Assembly: GCA_021792255.1 (NCBI GenBank)
Contig: JAJYUZ010000003.1
Coordinates: forward strand, 281,032-345,031
Direction of reading: 5' to 3'
Origin: Thermoplasmata archaeon
GTDB taxonomy: Archaea; Thermoplasmatota; Thermoplasmata; Thermoplasmatales; GCA-001856825
DNA: 64,000 bases
The notes under the pieces were generated by a model. It saw only the letters and a list, made by a program, of their open reading frames with translations. It did not search any database and was not told where the DNA came from. Position numbers and translations under genes: made by a program. Below, piece by piece: positions 8,769 to 17,407 of this stretch; the first letter of the stretch is position 1; the number at the start of each line of letters is the position of its first letter.

Positions 8769-10787
8769 TTATATCTCCTCCACTACTACATCGACTGCAA
8801 CCGGCTCTCCACCATCGTAAGGTATTATGAGCGGGTTGATTTCTATTTCCTTTATTTTCTCATTGTTTATATATAAATATTGAAATTTCATTATATAATC
8901 AACAAACTTCTCCTTGTTTGGCTTTGCATTTCCCCGTTTGTTGTCTAAGAGTTTTCCAATGTAAGACTCTCTTAGCATAGCATGAACCTCGCTGCGGTTA
9001 ACCGGAACTATTCTGACGCTTACGCTCTTGAAAACTTCTGTAAGTGTACCTCCCACGCCTAAAGTCAACATAGGGCCAAAATTGACATCATTTCTTATGT
9101 TCGCTATTGCCTCGACGCCAGTTATCATTTTCTGGACGATGACTCTGCTCTGGTTCAGGCCTTTTAACCTTTCAACTGCATCTTTCAGTTCCCGGACATC
9201 TCTTATGTTTGTTACAACTCCTCCTATATCAGTCTTGTGAACATTCTCTGACGGGGCCAATTTGGCCACAACTGGAAAGGATACGTCTGTTGAACTCAAA
9301 TCTATGGGAGTCTGGAAATTGAGCCTGTTGTGCAAAAACAGATTCAGCACCCTATCAAATTGAAGCCTGTGAGACTCGCTTGCCCTTGATTGTATGTAAG
9401 GGCATTCCTCTAGAGTCTTTGGTTTGCGAAGAGCCCTGAGAACTATGGCTGAATCTGCTGGATCATCAGTCACTATAACCTTGTTTCTCAGAAGTGCTGA
9501 CTTTTCAGAATCTTCAATTTTACCAGAAATTAGGGTGAGAATAATGGGTTTCCCATTCCTGGCAAGTTCGACCAGCTTCTCCCTGTACTCCCTTATGTAT
9601 TCCACGCCCCTGTTGCCAAAGACGTTAACAGAGGAGCCAACGTTCTTTTCGCTCAGAACTATATCATTCAGTGTGGGAATAAGATCCTTAATGGTTAATT
9701 CACTTGCAACAGGGTCTATTGGGTTGTTTATACCTGCGAATGACGGGAGAATAGCAGAGAGTTTTGCCCTTGTGTCTGAACTGAACTGAGGTATGTTGAT
9801 GTCATATTTCGCTAAGTTGTCAATAAACGTCAGGCGACCTCCACCTGACATACCAATTATTGCGGGCCCCTTTTCCTGATTACTATCGTTGAATGCCAGC
9901 ACTCCCATCAGCAGCTCAAGTTCACGCAGTGTGTATGCCTGTATGATTCCAAGCTGCTCAAACGCCCCCTCATAGGCAACAGAATCAGTAATCATCTTGC
10001 CGGTATGTGACAGAGCCACTTCTTTACCGGCTGCTGTAGTTCCGCCGTGCAATGCAACCAATGATATGTGCCTGTCTTGAGCTTTTTTTGAGAGGTTAAC
10101 CAGTCTGTTGCCAGAATTGAAGCCTTCAACAAACATGCCAATGACTTTAACTTTCGAATTTTCCACAAGCCATTCTGCAACATCTATTATGTCGACATTC
10201 GTTTCATTACCGACGCTGACCATGTATGAAAGGCCGATTCCCGACTCCTGAAATCTCCTGGCGATGGCTCCTCCGATGCTACCGCTTTGGGATACAAAGG
10301 CTAACGGGGCCTTGACTTTGGGGGCATCCCCTCTTGCAGCAGAACCAAAGGATATTATCATGTCATCCTCAAGGTTCCAGAAACCTTCGGAATTAGGGCC
10401 AATAGCCCTTATTCCGTTCTGATTCATAATTTCCTTCAATTTCTCCTCAAGTTCTGCGCCCTCTTTGTCAGTTTCTTTAAACCCTCCTGTAGAAATCACC
10501 AGTTTCTTGATTTTCAATCTCGCTGCTTCCTTTACCACATCTAAAACATAATCCCGTGAAATAAGGATATAGACCATATCCGGTACCTCTGGTATTGATG
10601 AAAGATCTGGAAAGCATGCAATCCCGTCAATCTCGCTGTATCGTGGATTAACTGGATAAATTGACCCTTTGAATCCAGAACTTGTAAGGTTGACCAGTGC
10701 ATTATGGCCCAACCTGTTGGTCTTAGACGCACCGACTATCGCCACCGATTTAGCCTTGAAAAAACCTTTGGGTAGACTTGATCCCAC
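8769..10787 (-). CDS. ADP-forming acyl-CoA synthetase (alpha-beta fusion)
   Basis: A 672-residue NDP-forming acyl-CoA synthetase. Order of domains: CoA-binding Rossmann domain (about 10-135, starting VAIVGASKTNRLGHNALVN, with GPNSEGFWN at 130-138), succinyl-CoA ligase-like domains (about 160-430, phosphorylated His261 in ALSHTGKM), and a C-terminal ATP-grasp domain (about 470-672). Alpha and beta parts are fused as in archaeal and protist acetate/acyl-CoA ligases. It interconverts an acid, CoA and ATP with the acyl-CoA, ADP and phosphate; in a catabolic setting it either activates the substrate or recovers ATP from the end product. It lies 14 bases after the MmgE/PrpD gene and two before the MaoC gene, so it is part of the operon. 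Confidence 0.92.
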   Translation of the reverse strand: MGSSLPKGFFKAKSVAIVGASKTNRLGHNALVNLTSSGFKGSIYPVNPRYSEIDGIACFPDLSSIPEVPDMVYILISRDYVLDVVKEAARLKIKKLVISTGGFKETDKEGAELEEKLKEIMNQNGIRAIGPNSEGFWNLEDDMIISFGSAARGDAPKVKAPLAFVSQSGSIGGAIARRFQESGIGLSYMVSVGNETNVDIIDVAEWLVENSKVKVIGMFVEGFNSGNRLVNLSKKAQDRHISLVALHGGTTAAGKEVALSHTGKMITDSVAYEGAFEQLGIIQAYTLRELELLMGVLAFNDSNQEKGPAIIGMSGGGRLTFIDNLAKYDINIPQFSSDTRAKLSAILPSFAGINNPIDPVASELTIKDLIPTLNDIVLSEKNVGSSVNVFGNRGVEYIREYREKLVELARNGKPIILTLISGKIEDSEKSALLRNKVIVTDDPADSAIVLRALRKPKTLEECPYIQSRASESHRLQFDRVLNLFLHNRLNFQTPIDLSSTDVSFPVVAKLAPSENVHKTDIGGVVTNIRDVRELKDAVERLKGLNQSRVIVQKMITGVEAIANIRNDVNFGPMLTLGVGGTLTEVFKSVSVRIVPVNRSEVHAMLRESYIGKLLDNKRGNAKPNKEKFVDYIMKFQYLYINNEKIKEIEINPLIIPYDGGEPVAVDVVVEEI

Positions 10788-10801
10788 GAATCATCCACCC
10801 T

Positions 10802-12148
10802 TCAATTCAGTATTCCTGGCAGAGTCTCTAGCTTCTCGAGCCTCCATAACTTAGCCAGCAATCCCTTGATCTCGTCTTCCCCGGCAAATCTCCTCCCGAG
10901 TTGCATGAATTTAGTCTCCAGAACATCCTTGGTGAACGGCCTGCGAGGGTCCCCGGTCGGGACGTCCAGGTGTTCTGAATATATCCTCTCATCTTTTGTT
11001 GAAACCTTAACTGTAGACTGTGTCAGATCTGGATAGTTGGAACTGAAATCCCTGTTCTCGGTCGCTTTTACCTTTGGCAGGAACTCCTTTACTCTCTTGT
11101 CGTTCCACTGTTCGTGCTCAAAGGATTCTGCAGTAAGATTCCCATTGAGGAATGACATCGTTATGCAGTAGGGGAGACTGTGGTCTGCGGTCTCTCTGGT
11201 AGTCGGTGACCACCGTGACTCATCTCCTGCTGCAGTCTTGATGGCTCTTGAAAATGTTTCAACCTCAATACTGCCTATTGATCTGTAATCCTCAATCTTT
11301 TCCTGAATCTTCAAAGCAGCTTCAATCGTGGTCTGCATAAAGTACTGTGCAGGGTATCGCTTGAGCCGAGTCTGAGTTATCCTAGTAAAGACACTACTAT
11401 CCAGATTGAAGGCAGAAAAGTCAGGAGACAGGACGTTGATTATTCCAAATTTGCCTTCGAATATTTCCTTCGGACCCGTAATTCCGTGTTTTGCAAGATA
11501 TGCTGAGTATACCCCACTCTTGCACGCGTAGCCTGCCGCAAGCCCTTTCCACATGGAAAGTTGTCCTATTCTTGTCTGGAATAGTGAAATGGTCGAGGAG
11601 CCTGCTATCCTTATTGCCTCCACGATTTTTTCATATGGAAGGTCTAGGAGCAAGCTTGCCATAACGCTGGAAGAAATTGCACCGTAAAGGAGGTTGTCAA
11701 ATCCCCTGTCGTCTAAGGCCCCAGAATCCGTCAACATACAGTTGATTTCGTATCCTACGCATAATGCATTCAAAAACTCCTGTCCACTTTTTCCTGTTGA
11801 TTCCGCAACCGCCCAAGCTCCCGGTAGATTGTCACTCGGATGACACGCCTGGTACTTGCCTAGGTAAATGTCATTGTAGTCAAGATACCTTGCAGCTGCA
11901 CTATTCACAAAGGACACGTTATCTGGTGACATTGTTTGGTTGGTGCCCCAGACATGCGCTGAAACCCCTTTTGAACCGAATGAGTTACCCATTTCCTTGA
12001 GCAGCTTGACGGGGGTAGAGTCGAGTGCCCCCAGTGCGCAACCGATAGTGTCGATTACCTTCTGCTTCGCCTGCTCAACTGTTTCGCTACTTTTCCGAGC
12101 ATTTCTTGATGAGTCTGCATACTCGGCTATCTTCTCCTCACTTAGCAT
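10802..12148 (-). CDS. MmgE/PrpD family protein
   Basis: A 448-residue member of the MmgE/PrpD family (2-methylcitrate dehydratase, cis-aconitate decarboxylase and relatives). Family marks are AAARYLDYNDIY, the CHPSDN motif, the long helical all-alpha domain, and DHSLPYCI in the C-terminal part. The start is ATG at 12148, four bases after the Fe-ADH stop codon; a GTG at 12163 is open but overlaps that gene. Members act on small tricarboxylic or branched dicarboxylic acids, which suggests that the operon handles such a substrate. No methylcitrate synthase or methylisocitrate lyase is present, so an ordinary methylcitrate cycle is not supported. Confidence 0.9.
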   Translation of the reverse strand: MLSEEKIAEYADSSRNARKSSETVEQAKQKVIDTIGCALGALDSTPVKLLKEMGNSFGSKGVSAHVWGTNQTMSPDNVSFVNSAAARYLDYNDIYLGKYQACHPSDNLPGAWAVAESTGKSGQEFLNALCVGYEINCMLTDSGALDDRGFDNLLYGAISSSVMASLLLDLPYEKIVEAIRIAGSSTISLFQTRIGQLSMWKGLAAGYACKSGVYSAYLAKHGITGPKEIFEGKFGIINVLSPDFSAFNLDSSVFTRITQTRLKRYPAQYFMQTTIEAALKIQEKIEDYRSIGSIEVETFSRAIKTAAGDESRWSPTTRETADHSLPYCITMSFLNGNLTAESFEHEQWNDKRVKEFLPKVKATENRDFSSNYPDLTQSTVKVSTKDERIYSEHLDVPTGDPRRPFTKDVLETKFMQLGRRFAGEDEIKGLLAKLWRLEKLETLPGILN

Positions 12149-12152
12149 TAGT

Positions 12153-13328
12153 CTACCACGCACTCCTAAGTATTCCTATAATCTCATCCTTAGAATTGAC
12201 CGCTTTTGGGTTTCCAGCGATGGCAGTGTCAATGAGGGTCCTTTCTGCCAACATACCAAAATCATCCTCCTTTACGCCAATATCTCTGAGCCTTGTTGGA
12301 AGACCTAGGACCTTTATCAGGCTTCGAGTTGCCTCAATTGCATCTTCTGCTGTATTGCCTGCTCCTATTGCCTTAGCCATTTCACTGAGTTCGTGTCCAG
12401 CAACATCGCTGTTGAACTGCATCACATTTGGCAACATCACACTGGCTGCTATGCCGTGAGATATGTTGTAATAGCCACAAATCTGGTGATCTATTGCGTG
12501 CCCCACACCAACGTGGACATTCTTGGTACAGAACTGAACCATCCAAGAGGCGTAAAGCAAGTTATTTCTGGAATTCAAATCACTGGGTTTGTCGTGGCTC
12601 TGCTTAAGATTGGCAAAAAGTAGGGAAAGTGCGCCAAGCTGAATCACATCTGAAAATGGGTGATGTGTGTTGGAATATAGCCTTTCAACTCCATGATCTA
12701 TAGCCTTTACACCGCTCGAAAGCCACAGTGTAGTTGGAGTGTCAAGAGTGATTTCGGGGTCGAGAATGATGCTCTTTGCCAAAACATCCTCGGCATAGTA
12801 CTGGTCTTTTCTTCCTGTATTCGTATCTGTAAGGCCTGCCTGATAGGTGAATTCAGCTCCGGATAAGGTTGTTGGTATTGCAAAAAGAGGGACTGATTCC
12901 CGGACGTGCTTGATTTTCTCATACCGGTAGGATACATTAGCCTTTTCTCTCTTGACCTTACCTATTAGAATATCGAGATCCCCGTAAGTGTGTGCCATTA
13001 TCATTCCTTTTGCCACGTCGACGTTGCTTCCCCCACCGAGGCTTATCACGGCATCCACATGGTTCTCTTTCATTTTTTCCAGGCCATCGTATACAGATGA
13101 CAATGGAGAATTTTGTTTCGACCCAGCGTAGACGCAAGTGAGTTTACTGCCGAGAACATCCTTTACTTTTTCCAGGGCACTGCTCTTTGAAACGCTGTTG
13201 GTGGTGACTACGAGAACCTTGTTAGAATTGAACCTGTCAAGCTCCGACGGCAGCTTCTTCAGCGAATTTCTGCCGAATAGCACTTTCCAGTTCCTTTCGT
13301 TGTTGAATTCCCCTGCTATCTCGTTCAC
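12153..13328 (-). CDS. Iron-ADH superfamily oxidoreductase, maleylacetate-reductase-like
   Basis: A 391-residue member of the iron-containing alcohol dehydrogenase superfamily. The nucleotide-binding loop SLGGGSNVDVAKG is at about 97-108. The three His of the active-site region are present (His277, His281, His291 in GHAIDHQ and NISHG), and His212 is present. The usual metal-ligand Asp of the signature is Lys208 (SGVKAIDHGVE). Loss of that ligand is reminiscent of the metal-independent maleylacetate reductases within this superfamily, so it probably reduces or oxidises a keto/hydroxy acid rather than a simple alcohol. It follows the MFS gene after 27 bases and precedes MmgE/PrpD by four. Confidence 0.88.
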   Translation of the reverse strand: MNEIAGEFNNERNWKVLFGRNSLKKLPSELDRFNSNKVLVVTTNSVSKSSALEKVKDVLGSKLTCVYAGSKQNSPLSSVYDGLEKMKENHVDAVISLGGGSNVDVAKGMIMAHTYGDLDILIGKVKREKANVSYRYEKIKHVRESVPLFAIPTTLSGAEFTYQAGLTDTNTGRKDQYYAEDVLAKSIILDPEITLDTPTTLWLSSGVKAIDHGVERLYSNTHHPFSDVIQLGALSLLFANLKQSHDKPSDLNSRNNLLYASWMVQFCTKNVHVGVGHAIDHQICGYYNISHGIAASVMLPNVMQFNSDVAGHELSEMAKAIGAGNTAEDAIEATRSLIKVLGLPTRLRDIGVKEDDFGMLAERTLIDTAIAGNPKAVNSKDEIIGILRSAW

Positions 13329-13355
13329 TTTATTTCACCCTTGCTTAGTTATGAC

Positions 13356-14771
13356 TTAAGATGCAACCTTCTCGAGCTCCATTTTGTTTGAATTTGGCAT
13401 GAATATGACTGTAATGAAAATCACAACCATCGCCGAACCCACAAAAATGAAAACGTCTAGTACGCTCCTGATCAGAAGATATGCAATAATGTAAGAGGAC
13501 AATGCGCCTGACACCCTGCTCATAGCGTACCCAAAACCGCCAGCACTAGCTCTTATACGGGTAGGGAACATTTCTTCCTGATATGCGTGTATAACTGGAG
13601 AATACCAGTTCGTCAAGATCGATAATATAACTCCGGTTATGACTATCAATACTATAGTCGGTGAATATGCGAACGCTAAACCGTCGGCCGCAACGAGAAG
13701 TGAAAGTATTCCAATCTGCCAGCGACGCTGAAAAACTTCGGCAAAGAGAGAGCCGATATAACCGCCGATTGGAATGAACATTGCTATCAGGAAAGAATAG
13801 AACAATGCATGGGTTATGGTGAATCCCCTGGTCACAAGAATTGTTGCAGTGAATGATGCGAATCCAAAATATCCTATTGACTGCATGAATTGAATGATAC
13901 TCATGCCCAGCAATCTTTTTCCGTATTTTCCACTAAAAGCTTCTTTGAGAGGAACTTTCGTTTCCTTTTCGACCTTCGTGTCGGTCTTCACTGGAGGCAG
14001 GGTTATATTCAACTCTGAGGCTGCTCCGAGTTCAATCTCTTTTACCAACCGATCTGCTTTCTCATATTCTCCCTTTAACTCGTACCAGCGTGGAGTCTCA
14101 GTAAGTTTTCTGATCAATGGCCAAAAAAGGAGTGCACCAAATCCCCCAATTAGAAAGACCCATCTCCAACCCGCTAGGAAAAAGGTACGAGGTACGAGCA
14201 AGAATGAGATAAAAGCAACTGTAGTGGCTGCCGTAAATCCTATAGTGTACGCATATACAACGTATTTACCTCTCTTTGCTTTTGGAATAGTCTCTCCAAG
14301 ATATGTGTCTACCAGAATGTACTGGGCCGCCATCGCTGCTCCTGCGAAAAACCTCGCAATAGTCATCATCTGCCAGTTTACGGAAAGGGCAAGTATTATG
14401 GTAAATATGGAATACGCCAACAGAGTCCATAGGAACAGATGCCTTCTTCCGTATCTATCAGCAGTTATTCCCAGAAAGATTGATCCTAGCGCCATTCCTG
14501 AAAATTGACCTGCGAGAACTATGCCCACCTGAGACAACGTTAGAAAGTGGGCAGCAAGTAATGCAGCCAGAACATAGCTAACTGCATAAAGATCGTAATT
14601 ATCGAACCACTCTCCTATTCCAACCCTCCCAAGCACTTTTCTATGGAAGCTGTAAATAGGAACATTGTCGAGTCGCTCCCCGACATTCACGGTGCTATAT
14701 ATTGCCTCTTTACCTGGCCCCGTCACCGGTGCCTGGTCACTTTCTTTCACACCTTTGTCCATGTCACGCAA
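13356..14771 (-). CDS. MFS transporter (organic-acid/sugar porter type)
   Basis: A 471-residue, 12-helix major facilitator with a soluble loop of about 70 residues in the middle. The family loop motif ADRYGRRH follows helix 2, and PTRIRASAGGFGYAMSR in the second half is typical of the AAHS/sugar-porter branch. As the first gene of the minus-strand block it most likely imports the substrate degraded by the enzymes that follow. The start at 14771 (Met-Arg-Asp-Met) or 14762 lies about 25-30 bases downstream of the TATA element at 14785-14803, which also serves the divergent regulator. Confidence 0.9.
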   Translation of the reverse strand: MRDMDKGVKESDQAPVTGPGKEAIYSTVNVGERLDNVPIYSFHRKVLGRVGIGEWFDNYDLYAVSYVLAALLAAHFLTLSQVGIVLAGQFSGMALGSIFLGITADRYGRRHLFLWTLLAYSIFTIILALSVNWQMMTIARFFAGAAMAAQYILVDTYLGETIPKAKRGKYVVYAYTIGFTAATTVAFISFLLVPRTFFLAGWRWVFLIGGFGALLFWPLIRKLTETPRWYELKGEYEKADRLVKEIELGAASELNITLPPVKTDTKVEKETKVPLKEAFSGKYGKRLLGMSIIQFMQSIGYFGFASFTATILVTRGFTITHALFYSFLIAMFIPIGGYIGSLFAEVFQRRWQIGILSLLVAADGLAFAYSPTIVLIVITGVILSILTNWYSPVIHAYQEEMFPTRIRASAGGFGYAMSRVSGALSSYIIAYLLIRSVLDVFIFVGSAMVVIFITVIFMPNSNKMELEKVAS

Positions 14772-14784
14772 GAGACTGAGACGG

Positions 14785-14803
14785 GTATATTTATATTTAT
14801 ATG
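14785..14803. promoter_or_regulatory. Shared bidirectional TATA element
   Basis: An AT-only core of alternating TATA/TTTA units read as a TATA box on both strands. It lies about 25 bases from the MFS start (14771, minus) and about 25 bases from the regulator start (14818, plus), with no other room for a promoter in the 46-base gap. Both mRNAs would be leaderless, and transcription in the two directions should compete. Confidence 0.6.
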
Positions 14804-14817
14804 GACATGTCCCACTT

Positions 14818-15510
14818 ATGTTCTTTAAGGCAATGATTGATCACAGTGATTGCTGGAGCCAAGTTTTATCTGGATACGACAACATAACTGGAGAGCTGAT
14901 GTTTCAAAACGTTAGAGAGGATTCGATAGATGCCACCGTCCTTTTTAAGTGTATACAAAGAGGTGAAAAGAAAGTCTTTCAAAGTTTTTTCGAGGAGTTA
15001 AAGAATCACTCCAGAATACTATCCTTCAAGAGTACTACTTCCCTTGACCATGGTTATTGTAGAGTAGTAAGACTTGAGGCAAGTCGGGATGTAAGTTTCT
15101 CCGACCTATTGCTTAGATCGGACACTTACACCATTAAGGAATTTTTCATCAAAGGATATGAACTGTGGTACTGGTTCGTGGGAACTTCCAATATGAACTA
15201 TTTCCTTGAACAGGTGAAACCAAGGACCAAGTCTATCAGAATCAAGAATTTGGGGAATTCACTTTCGCTGGAGCAATTTACCTGGCTTAATGAACCGATG
15301 ACTCCATCACAGGAAGAAATCTTGGGCGAACTTTTTTATAACGGCTACTTTGAAAAATCTCAGAGACCTGGCTTACGAGATATTTCCAAAAAAATGAATA
15401 TAAGTAAATCCAGTTTGGCCCGAAAATACAGAAATGCGATCGGAACGTTGGTGTCAAATCATGTCGCCAAGATCAAAAAAATGGACGAACTCCTACAATT
15501 GGACTTATAA
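14818..15510 (+). CDS. HTH_10 (bacterio-opsin activator type) transcriptional regulator
   Basis: A 230-residue archaeal regulator. The N-terminal 160 residues are a sensor-like domain I cannot assign. The C-terminus (about 175-228) is a Bat/HTH_10 helix-turn-helix: LGELFYNGYFE, then a helix pair around LRDISKKMNISKSSLARKYR. The start is ATG at 14818, 25 bases after the TATA element; the open frame reaches back to 14665 but that part runs through the promoter and the neighbouring gene. It is divergent from the MFS/acyl-CoA block and is the obvious candidate for its substrate-responsive control, by inference from position. Confidence 0.8.
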   Translation: MFFKAMIDHSDCWSQVLSGYDNITGELMFQNVREDSIDATVLFKCIQRGEKKVFQSFFEELKNHSRILSFKSTTSLDHGYCRVVRLEASRDVSFSDLLLRSDTYTIKEFFIKGYELWYWFVGTSNMNYFLEQVKPRTKSIRIKNLGNSLSLEQFTWLNEPMTPSQEEILGELFYNGYFEKSQRPGLRDISKKMNISKSSLARKYRNAIGTLVSNHVAKIKKMDELLQLDL

Positions 15511-16303
15511 CGTGAATTGTCTCCACTGACAGAAATACAAACACTTTTCCAGTTCTCTTTGATTTAGTGGCGGTAAAAGAGGGGAGTTCGGGATTTTATC
15601 AGGTTGTAAAAAGAAGAAAAGAAAATAATTGATTAGGCGCGTGTAAATGGCAAAGTCCTTATCCTACAAACAGTGACTTCACAAAAGAGGACTTTCGCAA
15701 CAGTAGGGAACATATGTTATACCCTCGGAAACGCATATATCTAAGTCCTTGCAATAATCCGCTAACGACAGAATCATCTTTGAGATTTAGTACATAAGGG
15801 CAATCTCAGATGCCCTCTTGTCTTCGGTTGTGAAATTGACATAGAAACTTCCAGGTTCATTTGTCGTTGGAGTACTAATTATGAAATTCTCTTCAATGGG
15901 TTCCATAATTCTCCAGACCACTGAATCATCTAACTAATTGCTATGCCCCACACCTTCTCAGGATTCGAACAGTGCTACATTTATAATACTAGCGTGGAAG
16001 AATAACTGTAGATTTGCTTCTGAGGTCAAGTCCTTCAGTTGAAGAGAAGTTTCTTGTAGCCTTGGAACTCGTTTCAACTTCGACTAAGTTCGGGAGATAA
16101 AAAGTTAATATTTAATTCTAAACTCTGGAGATTTCCCAAAGTGAAGGTTCTATCGTATGAAAAATAGAGCCAAAAAAAGTATCTGATCCCGACGGGTTAA
16201 TTCTTGCGATACTTGGAAGATTGGGACTTGGGTCTTGTCTATTCCATAACCCGATAGGATCTCGTTAAGCGTTTCTGCTTATTACTCTGCGCTTAACCTT
16301 AGC
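15511..16303. other. Gene-poor stretch of about 790 bases
   Basis: No full gene is seen. On the minus strand a coding-like run of about 48 codons ends at 15787 (listed separately as a weak small ORF). The remainder has stops in all frames and may be decayed sequence. Confidence 0.4.
15787..15906 (-). CDS. Possible small ORF or gene remnant (39 residues)
   Basis: An ATG-initiated frame of 39 codons (starting MEPIEENFI, ending SEIALMY) with balanced, protein-like composition. The same frame stays open for about ten codons upstream before a stop, without a start or promoter, so it could equally be the tail of a lost gene. No family was recognised. Confidence 0.25.
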   Translation of the reverse strand: MEPIEENFIISTPTTNEPGSFYVNFTTEDKRASEIALMY

Positions 16304-17017
16304 TTAGTGGACGTACAGCGTTCCTGCCATCCATCCTGGAGTGCTCATCGCACCCTCCCAACCGGTGGGTCCGCTGCCACACGATACTTCACACTGCCAG
16401 GTGTAGGTCCCTGGATGCAATATGAATGAGGTCTGGACCACGCTTGAGGGTGTGATCGGCAAGTTGAGCACCACGTTACTCCCGTTCTGAACAGTGAATG
16501 TATGAGCAATGTTGTTGACTGGCACTGACGAAACCTGTTCGCTACCATTCAGCAAGATCCCGTTGGCGTTTTCTGAAGAGTTTACGTTAGTGTTGTTGAA
16601 TATTGCCTCCTTTCCATTCAGAGTTCCGGTAACATTTGCATAAACAGCGCCAACTGAGCCATTCCCGTCGTCATAATTTATGATCGTCACGTCTATCTGT
16701 TCATTTGCTGGTATGGTTATGTTGGCCGATGATTTCAGAGTTCCATTCTGAAGAACAAAGAAGGCAGGTTGATATCCGGTACTAGTGTTATAAAAGTTGT
16801 TAGTTGTCACGACCAAAATTAACTGAAAGGGACCGCTGTTGGCTGAGGTAATCTTACCCTGGCTCGAAGTAAGACTGCTGTTCGCCATAAAATAACCCGC
16901 GAACAGACCAGTTCCGATGCCTAAGGAAATTATGGCGACAACAGCTGCTATTACGATAACATTCGTAATGGTTTTATTATGCAATTTAGCCACCATTAAA
17001 TAATTACGACGTGGCAT
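16304..17017 (-). CDS. Membrane-anchored cupredoxin-like protein with a CuA-like Cys pair
   Basis: A 237-residue protein with an N-terminal membrane anchor or signal (about 17-43), an Asn/Ser/Thr-rich extracytoplasmic linker and a C-terminal cupredoxin domain (about 65-237). Copper-site candidates are His172 (AHTFTV), Cys209 and Cys213 (CEVSCG), and Met224/Met230. The C-x-E/V-x-C-G spacing resembles the CuA centre of cytochrome oxidase subunit II, but the second His expected just after CG (CGxxH) is not there; the sequence is CGSGPTGW. It may be an electron carrier or a degenerate subunit II. A second possible start is Met8 (16996). No oxidase subunit I lies in the window. Confidence 0.75.
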   Translation of the reverse strand: MPRRNYLMVAKLHNKTITNVIVIAAVVAIISLGIGTGLFAGYFMANSSLTSSQGKITSANSGPFQLILVVTTNNFYNTSTGYQPAFFVLQNGTLKSSANITIPANEQIDVTIINYDDGNGSVGAVYANVTGTLNGKEAIFNNTNVNSSENANGILLNGSEQVSSVPVNNIAHTFTVQNGSNVVLNLPITPSSVVQTSFILHPGTYTWQCEVSCGSGPTGWEGAMSTPGWMAGTLYVH

Positions 17018-17225
17018 ATCTCTTTTTGTGCACGTCTATGCACTTCCAGTTACTAAACCGTAGCAAGGTAACCATTACAGACAAGACAAATTTTCCTCCA
17101 CTTTTCGAAGAATTTCTGAAGTTTAGAGGAGAATTCGCAACCCAAATTCAACTTTTATCATCCATTGCGATACTATGACTCGAGTGGGCACAAGAAGTTA
17201 AATTCAGAAGAAACATTTGCCCAAA

Positions 17226-17310
17226 GCGGGGGTTGCCGAGCTAGGTTAAAGGTACCAGACTTAAGATCTGGTTCCGTAGGGATTCGGGGGTTCAAATCCC
17301 CTCCCCCGCA
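17226..17310 (+). tRNA. tRNA-Leu(TAA)
   Basis: An 85-base class II tRNA with acceptor stem GCGGGGG paired to CCCCCGC, a long variable arm, and anticodon loop CTTAAGA giving TAA (leucine). The T-arm GTTCAAATC is intact. No intron and no encoded CCA. Confidence 0.95.
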
Positions 17311-17407
17311 TCCCAAAATTGTCCAGTGTTCCGCTGTCTTTGAATCTCTTCATTCTCTCTGAATCGCGAATGCATAACAGTTAATAATTTGTGAAGGAAT
17401 ACCAATT

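Noticed and set aside
10802..12148. Methylcitrate cycle
   Set aside because: MmgE/PrpD alone does not support it; methylcitrate synthase and methylisocitrate lyase are absent from the block.
13894..14508. Long plus-strand frame of 204 codons
   Set aside because: It lies wholly antisense to the MFS transporter, whose helices and motifs are clear; Ser/Arg-rich shadow translation.
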